Shown here in pieces: positions 16,809 to 22,479 of a DNA stretch of 24,504 nt. The notes beneath the pieces are model-generated. The model saw nothing but the letters and a program-made list of their open reading frames with translations, was not told the DNA's origin and did no database searches. Numbering within the stretch: position 1 is the stretch's first letter; each line of letters opens with the position of its first letter. Position numbers and translations under genes: made by a program. This DNA comes from Clostridiales bacterium (GTDB taxonomy: Bacteria; Bacillota; Clostridia; Lachnospirales; Lachnospiraceae), in assembly GCA_019424245.1 (NCBI GenBank), contig JAHYZV010000012.1, forward strand, positions 27,684 to 52,187. The letters run 5' to 3'.

Positions 16809-16824
16809 GCAGCTTATAAGCTGC
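16809..16824. repeat. perfect 16-bp palindrome upstream of spoIIR
   Basis: GCAGCTTATAAGCTGC is fully self-complementary, 8 bp after the previous palindrome. It could be an operator or, in RNA, a short hairpin. There is no T run. Confidence 0.6.
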
Positions 16825-16872
16825 TATTATTGTTAAAAGCTTATTTAGTACATAAATATTATGGAGGGAATA

Positions 16873-17556
16873 ATGAGTAGTGGAAAATCTGGAGGATATG
16901 GGAAAAAGCATATTAATAAAAAATGTGATAAAAACAATAAGGCTGGCTGGGTATTTATCTTAGCCGCGACAATTATGCTTGTAATTGCAGGTGGCAGGTT
17001 GTATAGTGACAGTGAGGAAAGACAGCTTCAGAAGGGAATTGCTTCTAATATTATCAGGTTTCATGTAAGGGCAGAAAGTGATTCAAAAGAAGACCAGTGG
17101 CTTAAACTGCAGGTCAAAGAGGCAGTGCTGGCTTATATAAGTCCGGTTCTTTCAAAGTCACAGTCAGTTGATGAGTCCAGACAGCTGCTTTATAACGAAA
17201 GTGAGAATATAAGGAATGTTGCAGCTGCAACACTTAGGAGTCTTGGAGATGAAAGTGATGTTAACGTGTATTTTGAGAACTGTTATTTTCCTATGAAAAC
17301 ATATGGAGACATGACATTTCCACCCGGAGAATATGAGGCTTTCAGGGTAGATATAGGAGAGGCACAGGGTAAAAACTGGTGGTGTGTCTTATATCCACCT
17401 TTATGTTTTGTTGATGCTGTATATGGTGAGGTTCCAGAGGAGTCAAAGGAAGAACTTAAAGGAGTGCTCACAGAGGAAGAATACAGTATGGTATCAGGGG
17501 AAAATGTGAAGTTTAGATTTAAGTATCTTAAGATATTTAACAGATTTATAGAGTAA
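16873..17556 (+). CDS. spoIIR: stage II sporulation protein R
   Basis: The 227-aa protein is the forespore signal that triggers SpoIIGA to process pro-sigma-E in the mother cell. A membrane/signal segment lies at about 24-41 (WVFILAATIMLVIAGG). Family blocks follow: IRFHVRAESDSKEDQWLKLQ with the SDS..DQ element, then MKTYGDMTFPPGEYEAFRV, and NWWCVLYPPLCFVD near the end, the SpoIIR hallmark. The start at 16873 is preferred over the in-frame ATG 16861, because GGAGGG (16863-16868) sits just upstream of 16873 and overlaps the earlier ATG. Palindromes and a sigma-F-like promoter lie upstream. Its presence strongly suggests an endospore former. Confidence 0.93.
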   Translation: MSSGKSGGYGKKHINKKCDKNNKAGWVFILAATIMLVIAGGRLYSDSEERQLQKGIASNIIRFHVRAESDSKEDQWLKLQVKEAVLAYISPVLSKSQSVDESRQLLYNESENIRNVAAATLRSLGDESDVNVYFENCYFPMKTYGDMTFPPGEYEAFRVDIGEAQGKNWWCVLYPPLCFVDAVYGEVPEESKEELKGVLTEEEYSMVSGENVKFRFKYLKIFNRFIE

Positions 17557-17606
17557 TTATTGAGTAATTATTGAGTGATATTGAGTGATTTATTAAGTGA
17601 TTAATA
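17551..17606 (+). repeat. degenerate 10-12-bp tandem repeat after spoIIR
   Basis: Two identical 11-bp units (GAGTAATTATT at 17551 and 17562) are followed by shorter or changed copies starting at 17573, 17583 and 17595. The first unit includes the last codon and stop of spoIIR. Nearly every unit carries a stop codon in some frame. Confidence 0.8.
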
Positions 17607-17673
17607 TAGTGGTTAAAAAGCTGTGCAGATTCCGGCAGATGAAAAATACAAATAAAAATGGAGTAAGGAATAT

Positions 17674-18138
17674 ATGAAAGATAAGGTGTATATTAAGTTA
17701 AAAGGGCTTGCGTTAGAAGAACAGGCAGCAGATGGAAGCATTAAAGAAGAGGCTGATAATATAGAAGTCATAAATGTAGGCAGATATACAAAGCGTGGCG
17801 GTAAGGAATATATAAAGTTTGAAGAAGTCTATGATGGTGCAGACCAGAAGTCAGTAAGTCTTATAAAAATATCAGATGACTGTGTTGAAGTAAGCAGAAA
17901 GGGTGCTATCACAACATGTATGGAATTCGTAAAAAACAAGAAAACGGTCAGCTGTTATAATACTCCTTATGGAAGTATTAATATCTCTATATTTACAAGT
18001 GTCCTCATGATAGAAAGGCAGGAGGATGCAATACATATTTTACTTGAGTATACCATGGAGGTTAATGACCAGCAGATGAATACCAACAGGGTAGAGATAG
18101 AGATTACTGACGAAAGAGTAGAGTTGTACGAAGCGTAG
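17674..18138 (+). CDS. DUF1934 (YwiB-like) beta-barrel protein
   Basis: The 154-aa soluble protein is predicted mostly beta-strand and fits DUF1934: an early VYIKLKG strand, the KRGGKEYIKFEEVYD block, a VEVSRKG strand, and a CYNTPYGSINISIFT segment followed by LEYTMEVNDQQ. The family has a calycin-like barrel and no established biochemical role; in Firmicutes it is found near wall, sporulation or tRNA-synthetase genes. Ribosome-site matches are GGAG (17660-17663) and AAGGA (17665-17669). It is flanked by spoIIR and alr on the same strand. Confidence 0.8.
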   Translation: MKDKVYIKLKGLALEEQAADGSIKEEADNIEVINVGRYTKRGGKEYIKFEEVYDGADQKSVSLIKISDDCVEVSRKGAITTCMEFVKNKKTVSCYNTPYGSINISIFTSVLMIERQEDAIHILLEYTMEVNDQQMNTNRVEIEITDERVELYEA

Positions 18139-18233
18139 AATAATAAAAGAGAATAGTTGCATGAAAATGTCAATCAGAATATAATAGATGAAATGATGGT
18201 CAGTGCAAAACATGCGCAGGAATGGAGATTAAT

Positions 18234-19403
18234 ATGAAGTCAACATTAAGAAGAACATGGGCAGAGATAGATCTTGATGCTCTTGCTCATAATTATAAGA
18301 CATTACGAAAAAGAATAGGTGATAATGTTAAGTTTTTAGGGGTAGTAAAGGCAGATGCATATGGTCATGGCTCGGTACAGGTAAGCCGGCTTCTTGAAGA
18401 GCTTGGTGCAGATTATCTTGCAGTGAGCAGTATAGATGAGGCTATAGAGTTAAGACACAACGGTATAACAATGCCAATACTTATTCTTGGACATACACCT
18501 AAGGAAGAGGTTGGTGAGCTTATAAAGAATAATATAACACAGGCAGTTACATGTAAGGCTAAAGCACTTGAATACAGTGAGGAAGCAGTTAAGTGCGGTG
18601 GTATATTAAAGATACACATAAAGGTTGATACAGGTATGTCAAGACTTGGCTATCTGTGTGATGGCGAATACTTTGACAGTGGTGTTGAGGGAATATGTGA
18701 GGGGTGCTTACTTCCAGGACTTATGCCTGAAGGAATATTTACGCATTTTGCTGTTTCAGATGAGCCTGGTGATGAATGTAAGGCATATACAAAACATCAG
18801 TTTGAATTGTTTACAAGTGTCATAGATGCAGTGGAAAAAAAGCTGGGAAGGAAGTTTGCGATAAGGCACTGTGCTAATACAGGGGCAGTTGCAAGATATC
18901 CGGAAACATGGCTGGATATGGTAAGACCGGGTCTTTTGCTGTATGGATATGGTGAATTTGCAAATGAGCTCGACCTTAAGCCAGTGATGTCCCTTAAGAC
19001 AACAGTAAGCACTATAAAGACGTATCCACAAGGAACAGCCATAAGCTATGGTGGAATATATAAGACAGATAAGAAAACAAGAATAGGCGTTGTTCCTTAT
19101 GGATATGCTGATGGCTTCTTTAGATGTCTTTCTAACAGATATGAGCTTATGACAAGTGAAGGACTGGCACCACAAAGAGGCAAAATATGCATGGATATGT
19201 GCATGATAGATTTAACAGATAAGACAGGAGTAGATGTCGGAAGCGAGGTTGAGATTTTCGGTAAAAAGAATCCTATCGAGAAGATGGCCTGGATGGCGGG
19301 AACTATTCCTTATGAGCTGACATGTGCTGTAAGTAAGAGAGTGCCAAGAAAATATATAAAAAATGGTGAAGTAGTGGAACAGGAATTGATGCTGCGTGGT
19401 TAA
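18234..19403 (+). CDS. alr: alanine racemase
   Basis: The 389-aa PLP enzyme interconverts L- and D-alanine for peptidoglycan. The TIM-barrel half contains VVKADAYGHG with K39 as the PLP lysine, matching the residue number of the Geobacillus enzyme when ATG 18234 is used; the earlier in-frame ATG 18222 would shift it to 43 and overlaps the GGAG ribosome site (18224-18227). The KVDTGMSRLG block and the second catalytic residue in ISYGGIYKT (Y272) are present, as is the C-terminal beta domain with the CMDMCMIDLT segment. Length is normal. Some Clostridia use a second racemase in spores; the nearby spoIIR and DUF1934 do not decide which form this is. Confidence 0.93.
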   Translation: MKSTLRRTWAEIDLDALAHNYKTLRKRIGDNVKFLGVVKADAYGHGSVQVSRLLEELGADYLAVSSIDEAIELRHNGITMPILILGHTPKEEVGELIKNNITQAVTCKAKALEYSEEAVKCGGILKIHIKVDTGMSRLGYLCDGEYFDSGVEGICEGCLLPGLMPEGIFTHFAVSDEPGDECKAYTKHQFELFTSVIDAVEKKLGRKFAIRHCANTGAVARYPETWLDMVRPGLLLYGYGEFANELDLKPVMSLKTTVSTIKTYPQGTAISYGGIYKTDKKTRIGVVPYGYADGFFRCLSNRYELMTSEGLAPQRGKICMDMCMIDLTDKTGVDVGSEVEIFGKKNPIEKMAWMAGTIPYELTCAVSKRVPRKYIKNGEVVEQELMLRG

Positions 19404-19422
19404 TAGCATGAAAAATAGATTT

Positions 19423-19450
19423 CTGCACTAAAATCATGATTTGTATGCAG
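19423..19450. promoter_or_regulatory. imperfect 28-bp palindrome, candidate operator before the TAXI gene
   Basis: Half sites CTGCA-N3-AAATCA match in 11 of 14 positions around a central perfect AAATCATGATTT (19431-19442). It ends 8 bp before a TATAAT (19459-19464), covering the -35 zone, as repressors or activators often do. Confidence 0.45.
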
Positions 19451-19458
19451 CAGTTGAT

Positions 19459-19464
19459 TATAAT
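19459..19464 (+). promoter_or_regulatory. -10 element for the TAXI-gltS genes
   Basis: A perfect TATAAT lies 27 bp before the TAXI ATG. No convincing -35 is seen at 16-18 bp (ATGATT or TGATTT), so an activator binding the adjacent palindrome would make sense. Confidence 0.4.
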
Positions 19465-19490
19465 TAAGAATACATACAGGAGAGTTATTT

Positions 19491-20450
19491 ATGAAACGGA
19501 TAGCGGCGTTGATGCTTGTTTTTATTATGCTTGTCATGACTGGGTGCAGTGGTACAGGTAAGAATATAAGATTTGGTGCGGCAGATATAGGTGGAGTGTA
19601 TTATTCGTATGCGAATACATTTTCACAGCTTGCACATGATGATATGAGTGATTATTCATTTGAAACTAAGGCTACAGCAGGATCAGTAGCGAATCTCAGG
19701 CTTTTATCCGGAGGCTATATAGATCTTGGAATAGTCCAGGCTGATATGTTAAGTGATGCATATAATGGTAAAGGGACTTTTAAGGACGGAGATTATAAGA
19801 AGGGTTATAAAGCCGTGGCAGCATTGTATACAGAAGTCTGCCAGATAATAGTAAGAAGTGCTTCAGGTATCGAAACGATTGATGACCTTGTGGGTAAAAC
19901 TGTAAGTATAGGTGCGGCAGAGTCCGGAACAGAGAAGAATGCAGAAGAGATACTTAAAGTAAGCGGTATTACAGATGAGCTTGTAAAGGCAGTTAACATG
20001 GATTATTCAGAAGCTGTGGATAAGCTGATAGCAGGCGAAATAGATGCTATGTTTATTACATCAGGAATAAGAACAGGCATTATAGAGCAGCTTTCTAAGA
20101 AATGTTCTATAGATGTCATAAGTATTGATGAGAAATGTATAGAGAAAATGTTAACCGCATATCCTTTGTATGAGAGATATACAATACCAGCTGATACATA
20201 TACAGGACAAAGTGAGCCTGTTAATACAATTGGTGTGAGGGCAGTGCTTGTGGCATCAGCTAACCTGTCAGCAGGAGTAACGGAACAGATTACAAACCTT
20301 ATATTCTCACATAGCATAGATATTAAGAATGCTACATCTCTTGATTCTTTATTTGATGTGAAAGCAGCAGCAGGTGGTATAGATATTCCTTTTCATGCCG
20401 GAGCGGCGGCGTATTATAAAAAACAGGGTGTGAGTGTCAGAACAGAATGA
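19491..20450 (+). CDS. TAXI-family TRAP-type solute-binding lipoprotein
   Basis: The 319-aa precursor starts with a short lipoprotein signal (MKRIAALMLVFIMLVMTGC; C19 lipidated). The mature part is a type II periplasmic-binding fold of the TAXI group: IRFGAADIGGVYYSYANTF at the N-terminus, the SVANLRLL..G.IDLGIVQADM block that lines the ligand site, a VGKTVSIGAAESGTE element and a late IPFHAGAAAYYK. TAXI proteins normally deliver ligands, often glutamate or other dicarboxylates, to a fused TRAP membrane subunit. No TRAP QM/M gene follows; a GltS carrier gene starts 56 bp downstream. AGGAGAG (19480-19486) marks the start. The ligand is inferred to be glutamate or a related acid from the neighbour. 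Confidence 0.88.
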   Translation: MKRIAALMLVFIMLVMTGCSGTGKNIRFGAADIGGVYYSYANTFSQLAHDDMSDYSFETKATAGSVANLRLLSGGYIDLGIVQADMLSDAYNGKGTFKDGDYKKGYKAVAALYTEVCQIIVRSASGIETIDDLVGKTVSIGAAESGTEKNAEEILKVSGITDELVKAVNMDYSEAVDKLIAGEIDAMFITSGIRTGIIEQLSKKCSIDVISIDEKCIEKMLTAYPLYERYTIPADTYTGQSEPVNTIGVRAVLVASANLSAGVTEQITNLIFSHSIDIKNATSLDSLFDVKAAAGGIDIPFHAGAAAYYKKQGVSVRTE

Positions 20451-20506
20451 CAGAATAACAGCCTGCAGCAGATATTTTTAATACGTTAAATGAAATGGAG
20501 AGATAT

Positions 20507-21700
20507 ATGAAGATTCAGTTAGATATGTATCAGACGATGGCAGTTGCTGTTGCTGTCCTGATGCTTGGAAGTTATTTACGAAAGAAGATAGATATACTTG
20601 AGAGATTTTGTATTCCAGCTCCTGTAGTTGGTGGATTTCTGTTTGCTATATTTACATGTATATGTTACGCAACAGGTATTCTTGAATTTGAGTTTGATGA
20701 TATATTAAAGGAAGTGTGTATGGTATTCTTCTTTACGTCTGTAGGATTTCAGGCGAATCTTAAGGTGCTAAAGAAGGGTGGAAAGTCTTTGATAGTATTT
20801 CTTGGGCTTGTGATCGTGCTTATATTTACGCAGAATTTTGTGGCAGTAGGACTTTCAAAATTATTAGGTCTCAACTCACTTATAGGAATGTGTACAGGTT
20901 CCATACCTATGGTAGGTGGGCATGGTACAGCAGGTGCATTTGGTCCTGTACTTGAAGATTTTAATGTACAGGGGGCTACAACTATATGTACAGCAGCGGC
21001 AACTTTCGGACTTATATTCGGAAGTATTATAGGTGGACCTTTAGGCAAGAGGCTTATAGAGAAGAAGGATCTTTTAAAAACAGCTATTCCAGAGGATGAT
21101 AGTCTGTTAGTTGAGGATGAGAAGAAGCATGAGCGTCATACACAGATGTATGCGGCAGCGGTATTCCAGCTTATTATAGCGATAGGAATAGGTACAGTAT
21201 TTTCATGGGCACTTACACAGACAGGAATGACATTTCCTATATATATCGGAGCTATGATAGCAGCAGCACTTATGAGAAATATTGCAGAATATGCAGAAAA
21301 CGATAAGTTTGTTATACATATGGGGGAGATAAACGACCTCGGTGGTATAGCGCTTTCGCTTTTTCTTGGAATGGCTATGATCACACTTAAGCTGTGGCAG
21401 CTTGCATCACTTGCACTTCCACTTGTCATACTTCTTGTGGCACAGGTAGTGTTAATAATACTTTATACATATTTTGTAGTATTTAATGTTATGGGAAGCG
21501 ATTATGATGCTGCGGTGCTTGTTGCTGGTACATGTGGCTTCGGTATGGGTGCAACACCAAATGCCATGGCCAATATGCAGGCCTTATGTGATAAATATGT
21601 TCCATCAGTTAAGGCGTATCTTATCATCCCATTAATAGGAAGTCTTTTCGCAGATTTCCTTAACAGTCTTGTTATTACGTTGTTTATTAATTTACTATAA
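20507..21700 (+). CDS. gltS: GltS-type sodium/glutamate symporter (ESS family)
   Basis: The 397-aa membrane protein has about ten helices in two inverted halves. Each half carries the Gly-rich signature loop of GltS: IPMVGGHGTAGAFGP (GGHGTA at 137-142) and GFGMGATPNAMANMQ (from 344). GltS couples glutamate uptake to sodium entry and works by an elevator-type movement. A charged cytosolic linker of about 30 residues (EKKDLLK to EKKHERH) joins the halves. ATG 20507 is chosen over the in-frame 20495, which overlaps the GGAGAG ribosome site. It lies 56 bp after the TAXI lipoprotein gene, with no terminator between, so the two are probably one transcript. Substrate range may be changed if it works with the lipoprotein. 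Confidence 0.9.
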   Translation: MKIQLDMYQTMAVAVAVLMLGSYLRKKIDILERFCIPAPVVGGFLFAIFTCICYATGILEFEFDDILKEVCMVFFFTSVGFQANLKVLKKGGKSLIVFLGLVIVLIFTQNFVAVGLSKLLGLNSLIGMCTGSIPMVGGHGTAGAFGPVLEDFNVQGATTICTAAATFGLIFGSIIGGPLGKRLIEKKDLLKTAIPEDDSLLVEDEKKHERHTQMYAAAVFQLIIAIGIGTVFSWALTQTGMTFPIYIGAMIAAALMRNIAEYAENDKFVIHMGEINDLGGIALSLFLGMAMITLKLWQLASLALPLVILLVAQVVLIILYTYFVVFNVMGSDYDAAVLVAGTCGFGMGATPNAMANMQALCDKYVPSVKAYLIIPLIGSLFADFLNSLVITLFINLL

Positions 21701-21709
21701 ATGTAAAAG

Positions 21710-21758
21710 TTAAAACAGTTAAACTGTGGGTATTGGCTGATAGTCATAGCTGTTTTAA
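21710..21758 (+). other. alternative stem-loops between gltS and the 79-aa gene
   Basis: TTAAAACAG (21710-21718) can pair with CTGTTTTAA (21750-21758), while ACAGTT/AACTGT (21715-21727) forms a smaller competing hairpin. There is no T run directly after, so read-through into the next gene is likely. Confidence 0.45.
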
Positions 21759-21773
21759 ATCAGGGGGAACGAT

Positions 21774-22013
21774 ATGTTTAATTTTATTAAAAAAATCAGG
21801 AATAAAGATAACACTCCTAAAAAAGGTTACAATCTTTCATATGATAATCTGGCGATTCCAGAGATTCATATAAATGGTCAGGATGATGAAAGCCCTGATA
21901 TGGCAGTGACAAAAGAAACAGAACAGGACACAGAAGGCGTGGATAAAAAGAAAACACATGTCACATATGAAGGAGTAGCAGTTCCAGAAATACATTTTAA
22001 GAGTAAAGAATAA
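21774..22013 (+). CDS. 79-aa protein with a duplicated YxxxAxPEIH motif
   Basis: I do not recognise this family. A basic N-terminus (MFNFIKKIRNKDNTPKKGY) is followed by the motif YDNLAIPEIHI (23-33), an acidic Ser/Thr/Asp/Glu-rich linker, and a second copy, YEGVAVPEIHF (65-75), ending four residues later. Seven of eleven positions are alike or conservative beyond the identical Y, A, P, E, I and H. There is no signal peptide or membrane segment. A GGGGG-containing site (21763-21767) precedes the ATG. It lies 73 bp after gltS on the same strand. The two motifs look like repeated binding peptides or beta-strands on a disordered chain; a scaffold or regulator for the transporter is one speculative role. 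Confidence 0.7.
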   Translation: MFNFIKKIRNKDNTPKKGYNLSYDNLAIPEIHINGQDDESPDMAVTKETEQDTEGVDKKKTHVTYEGVAVPEIHFKSKE

Positions 22014-22034
22014 TGGCTCTTTTTAAAAAATATG

Positions 22035-22063
22035 TTGTTAATTGAACAATCACGTGGTACAAT
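22035..22063 (+). promoter_or_regulatory. extended -10 sigma-A promoter for the thrS leader
   Basis: TTGTTA (22035-22040), a 17-bp spacer and TACAAT (22058-22063), with TGG directly before the -10 (extended -10). Transcription should start near 22070, just ahead of the T-box. Confidence 0.7.
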
Positions 22064-22069
22064 AACAAC

Positions 22070-22350
22070 CAGTAAAGCAAATAAATAAAAGCTATGACGG
22101 AAAGAGTAGTGTATGTGGAGCATACAGAGAGAGCTGCATATGGTGGAAGCAGTTTATGTGACTATTACATGAAAACCATTCCTGAGCTGTGCGTAAAAGA
22201 GGCTGAAGGAGGCTTTAAGCTGCTGTATGCTTCGAAGCGTTACCGTATGGTGTACGTTACAGACCATGAAAGTGAAATAATAAGGTGGAACCGTGTGAAA
22301 GCACCCTTAGGCAGGCGAAAGTGTACCTACCTATGGGTGCTTTCGTTGTA
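22070..22350 (+). promoter_or_regulatory. T-box leader (tRNA-Thr-sensing) of thrS
   Basis: The 466-bp stretch between the 79-aa gene and thrS is mostly a T-box. Stem I starts at GACGGAAAGAGTA (22096-22108); its base can pair 22106-22110 with 22164-22168, putting ACT (22161-22163), a threonine codon, in the specifier position. The distal part has GAGAGC and GGTGGAAGC. The T-box consensus AGGTGGAACCGTG lies at 22283-22295, with UGGA (22286-22289) to pair with the tRNA acceptor end (predicting U73). Uncharged tRNA-Thr would favour the antiterminator and thrS expression. Confidence 0.92.
22297..22350 (+). terminator. T-box terminator hairpin
   Basis: GAAAGCACCC (22297-22306) pairs perfectly with GGGTGCTTTC (22335-22344); an inner TAGGCAGG/CCTACCTA stem with one mismatch extends it. 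The tail (GTTGT) is only moderately T-rich. It is mutually exclusive with the antiterminator at 22283-22300. Confidence 0.85.
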
Positions 22351-22419
22351 ATAACAGCCAGATGAAGTTGTTATAACAATATATTTAATATTAAAACAAC
22401 TGTATAAGTATGCTGTTAT
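22351..22419 (+). other. nested stem-loop between the T-box and thrS
   Basis: ATAACAGC (22351-22358) pairs with GCTGTTAT (22412-22419), enclosing AGTTGTT (22366-22372) paired with AACAACT (22395-22401). A perfect TTGTTATAACAA palindrome (22368-22379) competes with the inner pair. It lies about 60 nt before the start codon. Confidence 0.5.
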
Positions 22420-22479
22420 AGGAATGCTGGCAGAATAGGGAAAGAATTTAAGAAATGATTTATTAGAAGGAGAAAAACA

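Noticed and set aside
18756..19175. A 139-codon minus-strand frame
   Set aside because: It is antisense to the well-conserved alr gene; its Cys/Tyr-rich translation is typical of a shadow.
21990..22026. Terminator after the 79-aa gene
   Set aside because: AAGAG and CTCTTTTT can form only about five pairs across the stop codon; too weak to list, although the T run is suggestive.
22094..22351. An 85-codon open frame before thrS
   Set aside because: It lies wholly within the T-box leader and its terminator; the sequence is explained by RNA motifs, and it has no ribosome site.
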